Shown here: positions 1 through 9,111 of the stretch, piece by piece | Position numbering within the stretch: position 1 is the first letter of the stretch | Layout: each line of letters opens with the position of its first letter | From: Spirochaetia bacterium | Lineage (GTDB): Bacteria; Spirochaetota; Spirochaetia; JABMQR01 | Assembly: GCA_016784705.1 (NCBI GenBank) | Contig: JADHUD010000010.1 | Coordinates: 1-20,779, forward strand | Direction of reading: 5' to 3' | DNA length: 20,779 bases | The notes under the pieces: generated by a model | What the model saw: only the letters and a program-made list of their open reading frames with translations | Database searches by the model: none | Told to the model about the DNA's origin: nothing | Made by a program: the position numbers and the translations under genes

Positions 1-1080
1 CTTATAGAAAAATATGAGGTAAGCCGAATTACTGCCAGACGGGCTTTTCAGGATCTGGAGGATAACGATATTATCATCAGGCGTAAGGGCAGCGGCAGTT
101 ATGTTACGGGAGTATTCCCCCGGGGTGAAATAAGTTCTACGGTAAATAACAGGATTATCTCTTTGGCAATTCCTTTTCATTCAAATCTGGGCGGATGTTT
201 TGAGCTTATTCATGGAATTGGTGATTATTTGAATGCAGAAGGATATGTTCTGACAGTAGAGCATATGTCTTCTATTTTGAAAGAGCGTCAGTTTCTTCTC
301 TCTTTGAAATCATCCCCCCTAACAGGATTCCTTTTTTATCCAAGTACCGGTCATGAAAATCTTGATGTAATATTGTCTCTTGATGCCTCTACAGTACCCA
401 TAGTTTTTCTTGACAAATACTTTGAGGGCACCAGTCTGGTCTCTGTAGTTTCTGATAACTATGGAGGGACCCGTAGTTCTGTTGAACACCTTGTAGCTCT
501 CGGTCATACAGAGATTGCTTTTGTTTCCAATATGGATTTAAACGTGGCTTCATCAGTAAGAGATAGATACCAGGGCTATTGTGCAGGACTTAGAGATGCT
601 GGTATTCAAGTTGATCTTTCGAATGTTGTTGCCGTGGGTAAAGGCGCAACGGGAGATTTGTATTCAAGTTATTATGAAGCAATGACTGCAGGAGGAATCT
701 CTACAACAGTTGAAGAATCATTAATGGTACAGCTTTTAGCACCTCTTTTTAATCATAGTAATTCGGTGACAGCAATCCTTGCAATAAATGATTATATGGC
801 GATTGATATTGCGCGGACTCTTACAAGAATGGGTATTCGTGTTCCTCTTGATGTTTCTGTGGTTGGGTTTGACAATATTGAGTTATCATCACAGATTGAA
901 ATACCTATTACAACGGTCGCTCAGGATTTCTATGAGATTGGTGTAACAGCAGCAAGAGTACTATTAAGCAAACTTCTTGGTGAGAATAATCATGTAAGAT
1001 CACCGATTGTAATTCCCACAAAATCTGTTATTAGAAATTCGACAGCAGAAATCGGTTCTGGCCTTATTTCAAATAACTGA
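1..1080 (+). CDS. GntR-type HTH / LacI-type sensor transcriptional regulator (5' partial)
   Basis: The frame is open from base 1, so the start lies outside the window; 359 residues are visible. Residues 1-36 are the second half of a GntR winged helix, with VSRITARRAFQDLE as recognition helix and RRKGSGSYV as wing. From about residue 54 to the end is a periplasmic-binding-protein-like LacI effector domain, with GGTRSSVEHLVALGHTEIAF, AINDYMAIDIARTL and VVGFDNIELSS typical of the family. This architecture is that of AraR-like sugar-responsive repressors. It sits 107 bp upstream of, and co-directional with, the transporter operon, and probably controls it by releasing DNA on sugar binding. A TTG at 163 could be mistaken for a start, but that would delete the DNA-binding domain. 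The family call is firm; the inducing sugar is unknown. Confidence 0.9.
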   Translation, partial: LIEKYEVSRITARRAFQDLEDNDIIIRRKGSGSYVTGVFPRGEISSTVNNRIISLAIPFHSNLGGCFELIHGIGDYLNAEGYVLTVEHMSSILKERQFLLSLKSSPLTGFLFYPSTGHENLDVILSLDASTVPIVFLDKYFEGTSLVSVVSDNYGGTRSSVEHLVALGHTEIAFVSNMDLNVASSVRDRYQGYCAGLRDAGIQVDLSNVVAVGKGATGDLYSSYYEAMTAGGISTTVEESLMVQLLAPLFNHSNSVTAILAINDYMAIDIARTLTRMGIRVPLDVSVVGFDNIELSSQIEIPITTVAQDFYEIGVTAARVLLSKLLGENNHVRSPIVIPTKSVIRNSTAEIGSGLISNN

Positions 1081-1095
1081 GAGAAAAGATATTAG

Positions 1096-1147
1096 TAAAT
1101 ACACACTCTGAAACAGGATTGTATTTATGAAACTATATATCTATATA
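1096..1147 (+). promoter_or_regulatory. Probable promoter and operator of the left sugar operon
   Basis: An 8-bp inverted repeat, TAAATACA (1096-1103) and TGTATTTA (1120-1127), is separated by 16 bp. Its right arm overlaps a possible -35 TTGTAT (1119-1124), followed after 17 bp by TATATA (1142-1147). The site lies directly downstream of the GntR/LacI-type regulator gene and upstream of the binding-protein gene, which has an AGGAGGA ribosome site at 1177-1183. An operator overlapping the -35 would fit repression. The repeat is perfect; the promoter match is modest. Confidence 0.4.
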
Positions 1148-1187
1148 TTGCTGCACATTGTGTAGTAAAAATATTTAGGAGGATCTA

Positions 1188-2552
1188 ATGAAGAAGTACT
1201 TACTGTTTTTCGTTGTGCTGATGTGTTTAGCATCAGTTATTTATGCTGGAGGGCAAGAAGATGCTGCCGCTCAAGAAGATGTCACTCTGACACTGTGGCA
1301 TTGGAAAGTTGCGTTTGACCCGGGATTTAAGGCTGTAGCTGATGCTTTTGAAGAAAAAACGGGTATTCGTGTTGTTACTGAGATTACAACACCGGATGAA
1401 GCCTATAAGCAGAAATTGGTAGCAGCCGGAATTGCCGGCAATTTACCGGATTTATATGCCTATTGGGCTGATGCCGGAAATGGTTCGTTCGATGGAGTTG
1501 CTATGGAGTGGGCAGGGACATTAGATGCTGACCCTGCGTGGCGTGATTCTTTTTTTCCTGCTGCCATATCAGCGGTTACTATTTCAGACGCAAAAATTGA
1601 ATCGTGGTTAGATGATGAGAACTCTAGTAAATGGTTAACAACAAGGGAAGCAGGACAAGTCTATGGTATACCCATTGATGTTGGTGCATTTTATACAATA
1701 TATGGCAATGCTGAACTCATGAAAAATGCTGGAATTTCAACCGATAATCCTCCCGCAACCATGGAAGTTTGGATTGAAGATATGAAAAAGATCCAGAGTT
1801 TAACAGAAACTCCCGGGTTTGTATTCAGTGGGCAAGCCTTCTCTCTCTATGAAAACTGGTTTGCAAACTTTGTTGACTATATGAAAAATGGGCCGGAAGA
1901 GTATACCAGGTTTATGACCAGAGAATCCAAAATGTCTGACCCTGAACATATGCATGTTGCGCAGTTCCTTGAGGATCTTGCAGTTAGTGGAAATATTCTT
2001 GCTGGTTCTGCAACACTGGGTATAGATGAAGCTGATCAGGCTTTTGTTAATGGGCAGGCTTCCTATCTGCTGGGAGGAACGTTCACCTTTGCCAGTCTTC
2101 AGGCGATGGGTATGTCTATTGATCAGATAGTCAGTTTCCGTATTCCAGCTTATGAAGGCTCTAAAGTTCCCGATGCTACTGTTTCACCATTCCCTCTTGT
2201 TATGCTGAATGTTAATACTAACGGAAAGAGTGTAGATAAAGCAATCGAGTTTGTAAAATTCATGACTTCAGATGAAGGAATGACTCTCTATGCAAATAAT
2301 GCTTTTGATATTCCTGCTATAAGCATAAAAGATACATCAAAATTAAATAGTGTAATAAAAAGCATGCTCAGTTCTTTAAGCACCGATTCAAACTGGTGGT
2401 CTGAAAACTCGGCAATTTCCAGCAAAGTATTTTCCAATGCAGAATGGCAGGTTTTTCATGAAGGGAAACAGCGTATTGTTCTCGGTGAATCTACAGCAGA
2501 AGAAGTTGCTGCTAGTTTTGATAAAGCTGCAGAAATAGAGAAGAATAAATAG
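1188..2552 (+). CDS. ABC transporter sugar-binding protein (family 1 extracellular solute-binding protein)
   Basis: A 454-residue periplasmic solute-binding protein that would capture an oligosaccharide and deliver it to the two permeases encoded next. Residues 1-20 are a signal peptide (MKKY, hydrophobic core LLFFVVLMCLASV, cleavage after IYA), leaving a mature start GGQEDAA. No lipobox cysteine is at the cleavage site, so the protein is probably soluble or held by an uncleaved signal. The body shows family features: TLTLWHW near the mature start, F-x-x-x-T-G-I-x-V, a central hinge-like region with GIPIDVG, and a C-terminal AIEFVKFMTSDEGMTLY segment. ATG follows AGGAGGA by about 4 bases. The gene is first in the operon and is separated from the permeases by a strong hairpin. 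The specific sugar cannot be told; adjacent enzymes suggest mannosides or galactosides. Confidence 0.92.
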   Translation: MKKYLLFFVVLMCLASVIYAGGQEDAAAQEDVTLTLWHWKVAFDPGFKAVADAFEEKTGIRVVTEITTPDEAYKQKLVAAGIAGNLPDLYAYWADAGNGSFDGVAMEWAGTLDADPAWRDSFFPAAISAVTISDAKIESWLDDENSSKWLTTREAGQVYGIPIDVGAFYTIYGNAELMKNAGISTDNPPATMEVWIEDMKKIQSLTETPGFVFSGQAFSLYENWFANFVDYMKNGPEEYTRFMTRESKMSDPEHMHVAQFLEDLAVSGNILAGSATLGIDEADQAFVNGQASYLLGGTFTFASLQAMGMSIDQIVSFRIPAYEGSKVPDATVSPFPLVMLNVNTNGKSVDKAIEFVKFMTSDEGMTLYANNAFDIPAISIKDTSKLNSVIKSMLSSLSTDSNWWSENSAISSKVFSNAEWQVFHEGKQRIVLGESTAEEVAASFDKAAEIEKNK

Positions 2553-2573
2553 AATGATTTGCTGATTTATGGG

Positions 2574-2610
2574 TAATGAAGGAGTGATCAGGTTGTTCAC
2601 TCCTTCATTA
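2574..2610 (+). promoter_or_regulatory. Intercistronic hairpin between binding-protein and permease genes
   Basis: A perfect 14-bp stem, TAATGAAGGAGTGA (2574-2587) with TCACTCCTTCATTA (2597-2610), encloses a 9-base loop. It lies 22 bases after the binding-protein stop and 17 before the permease start. No U-run follows, so it is probably not a full terminator. A likely role is to stabilise the upstream mRNA or reduce read-through, keeping the binding protein more abundant than the permeases. An analogous hairpin sits at the same place in the right operon. Confidence 0.8.
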
Positions 2611-2627
2611 CAGAAGGGAGTGATGGT

Positions 2628-3554
2628 GTGAGCCAAAGATCAAAAATAAAAAAACAGGAGATTGTTACAGCCTATTTTTTACTTACGCCGGCTTTAACTT
2701 TATTTCTTGTGGTTGGATTATTCTCTATTGTATTTTCCATAGGTCTCTCTTTTTTTAGGCTATCGTCCGGATCACTACTAAGTAGTGCTATCTTTGCAGG
2801 TATAGATAATTTTAGAGATTTTCTTTTTGGAAGAGATCAATTATTGACTCGTAATTTCTGGCGTGCCCTCGGGCATAATATCTGGATTTCAGGTTCAATG
2901 ATTTGCTTTGTAATACCCCTCTCTTTGTCTCTTGCAATGTTGCTTCAGCGAATCGGCCGGGGTGTTGCGATTTTTCGAACCGTTTTTCTTATTCCCATGG
3001 TCACAGCATCTGTTTCTATTTATTACGTTTGGACTGGTATATATAATGCACGGGGTTCTCTTAATCAGTTTCTTGCGAATATCCCCTTTCTAGACAACTT
3101 AATTCAGGCAAATGGGTGGCTTGGAGAGTTGAACACGGCACTTCCTTCTATGATTGTTATGATCATTTGGAGTGCTATTCCAGGTACCCTTATACTCTAT
3201 TTTGCTGGATTGCAGACTATAGACAAAAATCTCTATGAAGCAGCAGATATAGATGGAGGTTCGGATTTTCAGAAATTACTGCACATAACCTGGCCAATGC
3301 TCACTCCTATAACGGTCATAGCTGTAGTAATAAATCTGAATGCTGCATTACAGATTTTTGAGCAAATATGGGTCATGACAAAGGGTGGGCCGGCAGGATC
3401 TACCATGGTACTTAATGTATTGATTTATCAGGAAGCATTTGTAACAGGTGCTGGGCTTGGACGTGCAAATGCGATGGGCTGGTCTGTATTTCTGCTAACT
3501 TTTATTATGTCATTGATTAGTATGCGGTTACTTCGTGACCCGGCAGATCGTTAA
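2628..3554 (+). CDS. ABC sugar transporter permease (MalF/UgpA type)
   Basis: A 308-residue inner-membrane permease, one half of the translocation channel for the sugar bound by the upstream protein. Six hydrophobic segments are evident, beginning near residues 16-40 (YFLLTPALTLFLVVGLFSIV). The cytoplasmic EAA loop that docks the ATPase is EAADIDGGSDFQKLLHITWP at residues 204-223, with the conserved glycine. TKGGPAGSTMVL near residue 263 is also typical of the MalF/UgpA class. The start is GTG at 2628, supported by AAGGGAG at 2614-2620; the nearby ATG at 2623 is out of frame. The next gene starts 9 bp after the stop, so the two permeases are translationally linked. Confidence 0.92.
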   Translation: MSQRSKIKKQEIVTAYFLLTPALTLFLVVGLFSIVFSIGLSFFRLSSGSLLSSAIFAGIDNFRDFLFGRDQLLTRNFWRALGHNIWISGSMICFVIPLSLSLAMLLQRIGRGVAIFRTVFLIPMVTASVSIYYVWTGIYNARGSLNQFLANIPFLDNLIQANGWLGELNTALPSMIVMIIWSAIPGTLILYFAGLQTIDKNLYEAADIDGGSDFQKLLHITWPMLTPITVIAVVINLNAALQIFEQIWVMTKGGPAGSTMVLNVLIYQEAFVTGAGLGRANAMGWSVFLLTFIMSLISMRLLRDPADR

Positions 3555-3563
3555 GAGGGATGT

Positions 3564-4388
3564 ATGAATAGAGTTAAAACTATATTAAATTACGGTTTAT
3601 TAGCCCTATGGGCTTTATTATGTTTGTACCCTCTGTTCTGGATGATAGGGGCTTCAGTGAAAGAGCCAATGGATGTAATGGGTACATATGCACTTTTCCC
3701 TTCTGGTACATGGCATTGGGAAACTTATGTTGAGGTTTGGAAGAATCTGGGGTTTTTTAAGTATTTTATCAATAGTGTTAACGTTTCTTTCTGGACAATT
3801 CTATTGATCAATATTTTCTATGCTCTGGCAGGTTTTGCCTTTGCAAAACTTCGCTTCCCTGGTAAAAATATTGTATTTTTCGGTTTTATAGGAATGATGT
3901 TTGTCCCGGTTATTACTGTTCTTGTCCCCTTATATTTAATAGAATATTATCTGGGTTTTCTGGATACGCACCTAGGTCTTATTTTTCCTATGGTTAATGG
4001 TGCCGCACCGCTAGCTATATTTCTATTCCGTAATTATTTCCGTACCATACCACACTCGCTATTTGAATCTGCAAGAATAGAAGGAGCCTCTATTTTACGG
4101 ATTCTGGGTCAGGTTTATATGCCTCTGGCTCTTCCTGCAATGGCAACGATCACTATATTAAATTTTCTTGGATCATGGAATTCATTAGTATTGCCAATGG
4201 TTATATTAAGTACACGAAAACTATTCACACTGCCTATTGCCGTAACTTTACTCGATACAGGAGTCTTTCGACAATGGAATGTTCTTATGGCGGGATCTCT
4301 AATATCAGTGGTTCCTGTTATTGTTGGATTTACTGCTTTACAGAAGTATTATATTCGTGGGCTGGTGGCAGGGGCTGTAAAAGCATAA
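3564..4388 (+). CDS. ABC sugar transporter permease (MalG/UgpE type)
   Basis: A 274-residue inner-membrane permease, partner of the preceding one. The N-terminal helix is at residues 9-29 (NYGLLALWALLCLYPLFWMIG), followed by SVKEPMD typical of MalG-class proteins. The EAA loop is ESARIEGASILRILGQVYMP at residues 168-187. The protein ends with YYIRGLVAGAVKA, the usual ending of this class (Y/F-I-x-G-L-x-x-G-A-V-K). ATG at 3564 follows AGAGGGA by about 4 bases. No ATP-binding subunit follows; the next gene, 93 bp downstream, is a glycosidase. A shared MsmX/UgpC-like ATPase from elsewhere on the chromosome is expected. Confidence 0.93.
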   Translation: MNRVKTILNYGLLALWALLCLYPLFWMIGASVKEPMDVMGTYALFPSGTWHWETYVEVWKNLGFFKYFINSVNVSFWTILLINIFYALAGFAFAKLRFPGKNIVFFGFIGMMFVPVITVLVPLYLIEYYLGFLDTHLGLIFPMVNGAAPLAIFLFRNYFRTIPHSLFESARIEGASILRILGQVYMPLALPAMATITILNFLGSWNSLVLPMVILSTRKLFTLPIAVTLLDTGVFRQWNVLMAGSLISVVPVIVGFTALQKYYIRGLVAGAVKA

Positions 4389-4481
4389 ACTTGTCATTTT
4401 GATCTGAATGCTAATAAACACGACAGACTCCTGGTACTCTTTTTATCTGTAGATTTTGGCAGCATACTGGAGGAATATATT

Positions 4482-6482
4482 ATGGCAATATTTGATCTCG
4501 GAAATTTGGAATGGAATCTTATAGGATGGCGTCCATTTTCCTGGAGATTGGGGAGAACCCGTGAAACAGGATCTTCCTTTGAACCTGATATTGGCCCAAT
4601 TCCAATTACAGTTCCTGGAAGCGTACAACAAGCTTTGTATGAATCAGGAATAATACCAGATTGGAATGTTGGTACTAACTCCCGCCTTTGTGAGTGGGTT
4701 GAACATCGGCATTGGGAGTTTAGAACAATTCTCCCGGTATTTAGTGACGTGAAAGACGAACACGTCAAGATAGATGCATTGGGATTGGATTATTCCGGCT
4801 GGGTACTGCTTGATAATGTAGAGGTAGCCAGATTTTCCGGTGCCCTAATTCCGCATGTAATCGATTTGTCAGGATTAATCACTGATGAAGAGAAACATTC
4901 TCTTTCTATCATATTCGAAGAACCTCCTAGTGAACAAGGGCAGATTGGCTATACTTCAAAATCGAAATATATCAAACCCAGATATAACTATAGCTGGGAT
5001 TGGTGTCCACGGTTTGTACCTGTCGGCGTTTGGGATAAGATTCAACTGGTTACAGGTTCTGATGCAGATTTCCGGCTTGAATCAATGCATTCGAAACTGG
5101 ATGAATCATATAATACCGGATCAGTCGAGACCATGCTCGTATGCTCTTCTGATACCGTTATCAACTATAAGGATGCTATAGTTCAATTGAAGATAATGGA
5201 TAATGGTACTGAAATTACCCATACAGAGGTTCCCTTAACCGAAAATAAGATGCTGCTGCATCTTAATACAGAACAAATTGAACCCTGGTGGCCAAACGGT
5301 TATGGCAAACAAAAGTGCTACTCAGTGAAAGTTGTTGTCAGGAATGCAGACGGATCCATAATTTGGAAAACTACAAGAAAAACAGGATTCCGACATGTGG
5401 AGTGGCAGTTATGCGAAGGGTCACCAGTTGGAGCAGAACCTTGGCTTTGTATAGTGAATGGAATTCCGGTTTTTCTTCAGGGAGCCAACTGGACACCTAT
5501 TCGCGTATCTTATCCGGATACAAAAGATAGTGAGTATCAGGAAATAATCAATTTGTATCAGGAAATGGGAACAACCTGTCTGCGCGTTTGGGGAGGGGGA
5601 TTGCTGGAGAAAGAAGTTTTCTACAATGCCTGTGATGAAGCAGGAATACTTATTTTTCAGGAATTACCATTATCATCATCAGGACTTGAAAATGAACCTC
5701 CATCAGACTTGAAGGTAATTGATCAGCTTGTAGTAATTAGCCGAACGTTCATTCGCAGCCGGACACATCATCCTTCCTTACTCTTTTGGTCAGGAGGTAA
5801 TGAGCTAAGATGGTCGCCTGTACGTGAAAATGAGGATGGGCTGCGGCCAATTGATTCACTTCACCCCTGTATAGATGCATTTAGAAAGCTCATTAGTGAA
5901 GAAGATCCAGGAAGAAGGTTTGTTGACACTTCACCGAGTGGGCCAAAGGCAAATGCAGCTTTTACTGATCTCGGATCTGGTATATGTCATGATGTTCATG
6001 GCCCATGGGGTTTGGGTGGAATGAAAGATATGAGTGAGTGGAAAGAGTATTGGTTAAAAGATGATGCTCTGTTTAGATCAGAAGTTGGTATGCCCGGAGC
6101 AATGAAGGCTGAAAAGATTGATCTATATAGTAATGGTCTGCCGATGTGGCCTCCTCAAGGCGAATATTGGCTTCATACTTCATCATGGTGGCGTCAGTGG
6201 GATCGACTGGAAAACGATATGCTGAACAAAGATATCGCAGAATATGTTAAAAGATCACAAGCCGATCAAGCTGAAGCTTACCGGTTTGCTGCACAAGCAT
6301 GTAAAAGCCGATTTCCACGATGCGGAGGTTTTCTTATATGGATGGGGCATGATTGTTTTCCCTGCCCCTCAAATAATAGTATTATAGATTTCAGTAGAGA
6401 GTTGAAACCTGCATACTATGCAATTCAGGAAGTGTTTTTGTCTTCAAAAAAAGGGGAGATCAATGAAAGAAACAGTGGGTAA
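4482..6482 (+). CDS. GH2 beta-mannosidase-like glycosidase, short form
   Basis: A 666-residue GH2 glycosidase, expected to release mannose or a related sugar from the non-reducing end of beta-linked oligosaccharides in the cytoplasm; no signal peptide. Order: N-terminal sugar-binding jelly roll (about 8-195, with PGSVQQALYESGIIPDW and YSWDWCPR as in beta-mannosidases), Ig-like domain (about 197-305, ending in WWPNGYG and TGFR), then the TIM barrel from about 320. The acid/base is Glu441 in GGNELRW; the nucleophile is probably Glu534 in FRSEVGMPGA, corresponding to SEFG in relatives. The protein stops straight after the barrel (FLIW...KPAYYAIQEVF), so it lacks the C-terminal beta domains of the usual 800-900 residue enzymes. 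ATG is supported by GGAGG at 4469-4473. Its end overlaps the next gene by 20 bp. Other GH2 specificities cannot be excluded. Confidence 0.85.
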   Translation: MAIFDLGNLEWNLIGWRPFSWRLGRTRETGSSFEPDIGPIPITVPGSVQQALYESGIIPDWNVGTNSRLCEWVEHRHWEFRTILPVFSDVKDEHVKIDALGLDYSGWVLLDNVEVARFSGALIPHVIDLSGLITDEEKHSLSIIFEEPPSEQGQIGYTSKSKYIKPRYNYSWDWCPRFVPVGVWDKIQLVTGSDADFRLESMHSKLDESYNTGSVETMLVCSSDTVINYKDAIVQLKIMDNGTEITHTEVPLTENKMLLHLNTEQIEPWWPNGYGKQKCYSVKVVVRNADGSIIWKTTRKTGFRHVEWQLCEGSPVGAEPWLCIVNGIPVFLQGANWTPIRVSYPDTKDSEYQEIINLYQEMGTTCLRVWGGGLLEKEVFYNACDEAGILIFQELPLSSSGLENEPPSDLKVIDQLVVISRTFIRSRTHHPSLLFWSGGNELRWSPVRENEDGLRPIDSLHPCIDAFRKLISEEDPGRRFVDTSPSGPKANAAFTDLGSGICHDVHGPWGLGGMKDMSEWKEYWLKDDALFRSEVGMPGAMKAEKIDLYSNGLPMWPPQGEYWLHTSSWWRQWDRLENDMLNKDIAEYVKRSQADQAEAYRFAAQACKSRFPRCGGFLIWMGHDCFPCPSNNSIIDFSRELKPAYYAIQEVFLSSKKGEINERNSG

Positions 6483-9111
6483 AAGATCTGCCTTAAAAAT
6501 GGTATTGATCCCATCCGGAAATGCACAAATAGGAAGTAATCGGGGTTATTCTGAGGAAAAACCAATACAAAATAAAATGGTTTCAGCCTTTTATATGGAT
6601 TGTTGCACCGTAACAAATAGAGAATATAAAAGTTACTGTGATAAAGAAAAAATACAATATCCTGATGATCCCCGTTGGTCGGATATGCCAAATTATTTTC
6701 TTGATTATCCCGAGTATCCGGTTGTAAATGTAGCTTGGGAAGCAGCCAACTCTTATGCTTTGTGGGCAGGAAAAAGATTGCCAACTGAACTGGAATGGGA
6801 GTATGCAGCATGTGGCGGAGTATCTGGTTCATTGTATCCTTGGGGGGAAGCTTTGGTGGACGGGGATAAGGCAAATTATGCCGATAAGAATACTGAATAT
6901 CCATGGAGAGATTTTACGCACTCCTCAGGATGGAGATGTACATCACCTGTGGGAAGTTTTCCTCCAAATGGCTACGGACTGTATGATATGGCCGGAAATG
7001 TTTGGCAGTGGTGTGAGGATTGGTTTTTTAATTACGACGATAAGGAAAGGGATCTAAAATATTTGAAAGATGGTTGGGGAGGTTCTAAGGTTTGTCGCGG
7101 AGGATGTTACCACAGCAGTTCTTTCGATCTTAGAACATCGAGACGTCGACAGGTTCAAGGTGGTTCAGCCCAAATAAGTGTGGGTTTTCGATGTGTACGT
7201 GATAAAAATCCTTCAAAAGCAGATAATGAATCCCAACCAGATGTTCACTTTGATGCAGATTGGATAGGGACTATTGCTTGTGAACAAGCTGTTGCAGAGA
7301 AAGGTGTAGAGCTCTGTTTAGGTGTCGGAAAATTGACTATTGAACGTGCAAAACTTATTAAAAATCTTGGATTTACCAGTGTCGAGCAATATGTAACATG
7401 GGAATCAGTTGAAAATAAAGGGCAAGATATCTGGGATTTCTCAACATGGGATGAACAAGTCGCTATATTGATAGATGTTGGATTGAAGTGGGTTCCTTTT
7501 CTTATCGCAGGACCTGCCTATTCTCTGCCTGACTGGTATAGGGAGAGTAGAGACTTTGAGGGGTTGCGTTGTCTGGAACACAATATAGAGTCAAAAGTTC
7601 AGAGTATCTGGGATAAAAATTTTTATGGATATATCGAACGATTTTTAAGAGCGGTTGCTGATCACTATAAGGATTCAGATGTCATAGAGACTCCTCTTCT
7701 TGGAATTTCTGGTGATTTTGGAGAATCAATATTTCCTGTATGGCATGGTAATTGGCCCACACAAATAGCAGGTCTTTATCACTCTCATGCTGGATACTGG
7801 TGTAACGATCGCTTTGCACGAAATGATTTTCAAAATAGAATGAAAGAAAAGTATGGAACATTAGATCAGTTAAATTCATATTGGAATACAAATTGGAAGA
7901 GTTTTGATTCTGTGACCATACCGGAGCTTCAGATAGATCCTGTTGATGGATTCAGGGTGGATGAATTTACAGATGCTGGTTTACCTCATTTAAAAAATCA
8001 AGGAGCGCGTAGACGGTGGCTGGATTTTGTGGATTGGTACCGTGGGTCAATGACCGATTATGCAGAATATTGGATGAAAACAGCACAATCCTGTTTTCCT
8101 GATAAACCGATATCACTCTGTACTGGTGGAGATGCTTCCTCCTTTCATGGGTCTCATTTTTCAGAACAATGCAAAATGGCCGCAAAATATAATGGTGGTA
8201 TTCGGATTACAAATGAAGCGTCTGATTATACTGCCAATTTTTCTGCAACTAATTGGGTTGCTTCTGCTGGAAATTTTTATAATTCATTTTTCAGTTATGA
8301 ACCTGCAGGGCTAGTTAATAATAAAGGTATTGTTTGTCGTCTCTATAACGCAATCGCATCAGGAGCAAAAGGGCTTCACTATTATGAGAATAATCTCTTT
8401 GGTAGTGAAGAACGAAAAAATTTATATTTAAAATTTCTACCTTTTTTTCATCCAAGGAATTTAAGAAAGAATATTGGTGTCTTTTATCCTGATACTTCGT
8501 TGATTCTGAAAAACCTGACAGGTTCAGAATTGTTAAAGGGGTATGAAATGTTCAGGGACTACTCTGATTTTATTTTTCTCGATGATTTAACTATTGAGGA
8601 TGGTATATTAGATGGAGTGCAGGTTGCTGTTTTCTGTTGCGGAGAAGTTTACAGGTCTAAAACTCTCATGAAGATTCTTCAATGGGTTGAACATGGGGGT
8701 GTTCTTATTGGTTATAATATTTCGAACCTCTACTCAGCTGAAGATGATGAAAGTTTTATGGATAAGTTATTTAATTCAGAGGGAGGTATAAAGAGAATTG
8801 GGAAAGGGAAATCTCTTTATCTGCCAATTCACATTAATATCATACCTCCTGAAAAAGAGTGGATTGTAGGAACTCATTCAATAAAGATAGGGCTTGTTGA
8901 AACGATTACTCATTACCAAAAACTTGTGTTCGATCCAATAACCAAATTTCTTGAGGATAATAATATAGTAATTAGCGATGGTATACTGGATCAGGTATTC
9001 ATGACTGAAATGGATAAGGGCTCAATATGGTTTAATAACAGCGAGGAGTATGTAGAGCGGTACGGTGTTTCTCTGGCACCCAATACTATAGTGGAGATTC
9101 TTACAAAGTAG
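6463..9111 (+). CDS. FGE-sulfatase (SUMF1-like) domain fused to a GH42-like glycosidase
   Basis: The start is ATG 6463, preceded by AAGGGGAG at 6451-6458; an ATG at 6418 in the same frame lies deep in the upstream gene and lacks a site. The product has 882 residues and no signal peptide. Residues about 12-248 form an FGE-sulfatase fold: MVLIPSG, NVAWEAANSYALWAGKRLPTEL, GNVWQWCEDW (178-187) and VGFRCVRD (240-247). The cysteine pair that makes formylglycine in true FGE has no counterpart after RGGCYHSS, so the domain is probably non-catalytic in that sense. From about 270 to 650 is a TIM barrel of beta-galactosidase type: GISGDFGES supplies a candidate acid/base Glu421, and SYEPAG...RLYNAIASGAKGLHYYENN matches the GH42 nucleophile region (Glu613). 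Residues about 670-785 resemble the GH42 trimerisation domain (CGEVYRSKTLMKILQWVEHG). Substrate is unproven; co-translation with the mannosidase-like enzyme suggests the same glycan. Confidence 0.82.
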   Translation: MKETVGKRSALKMVLIPSGNAQIGSNRGYSEEKPIQNKMVSAFYMDCCTVTNREYKSYCDKEKIQYPDDPRWSDMPNYFLDYPEYPVVNVAWEAANSYALWAGKRLPTELEWEYAACGGVSGSLYPWGEALVDGDKANYADKNTEYPWRDFTHSSGWRCTSPVGSFPPNGYGLYDMAGNVWQWCEDWFFNYDDKERDLKYLKDGWGGSKVCRGGCYHSSSFDLRTSRRRQVQGGSAQISVGFRCVRDKNPSKADNESQPDVHFDADWIGTIACEQAVAEKGVELCLGVGKLTIERAKLIKNLGFTSVEQYVTWESVENKGQDIWDFSTWDEQVAILIDVGLKWVPFLIAGPAYSLPDWYRESRDFEGLRCLEHNIESKVQSIWDKNFYGYIERFLRAVADHYKDSDVIETPLLGISGDFGESIFPVWHGNWPTQIAGLYHSHAGYWCNDRFARNDFQNRMKEKYGTLDQLNSYWNTNWKSFDSVTIPELQIDPVDGFRVDEFTDAGLPHLKNQGARRRWLDFVDWYRGSMTDYAEYWMKTAQSCFPDKPISLCTGGDASSFHGSHFSEQCKMAAKYNGGIRITNEASDYTANFSATNWVASAGNFYNSFFSYEPAGLVNNKGIVCRLYNAIASGAKGLHYYENNLFGSEERKNLYLKFLPFFHPRNLRKNIGVFYPDTSLILKNLTGSELLKGYEMFRDYSDFIFLDDLTIEDGILDGVQVAVFCCGEVYRSKTLMKILQWVEHGGVLIGYNISNLYSAEDDESFMDKLFNSEGGIKRIGKGKSLYLPIHINIIPPEKEWIVGTHSIKIGLVETITHYQKLVFDPITKFLEDNNIVISDGILDQVFMTEMDKGSIWFNNSEEYVERYGVSLAPNTIVEILTK

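Noticed and set aside
6418..6462. Upstream ATG of the fusion gene
   Set aside because: It lies within the GH2 gene with no ribosome site, whereas ATG 6463 has AAGGGGAG just ahead.
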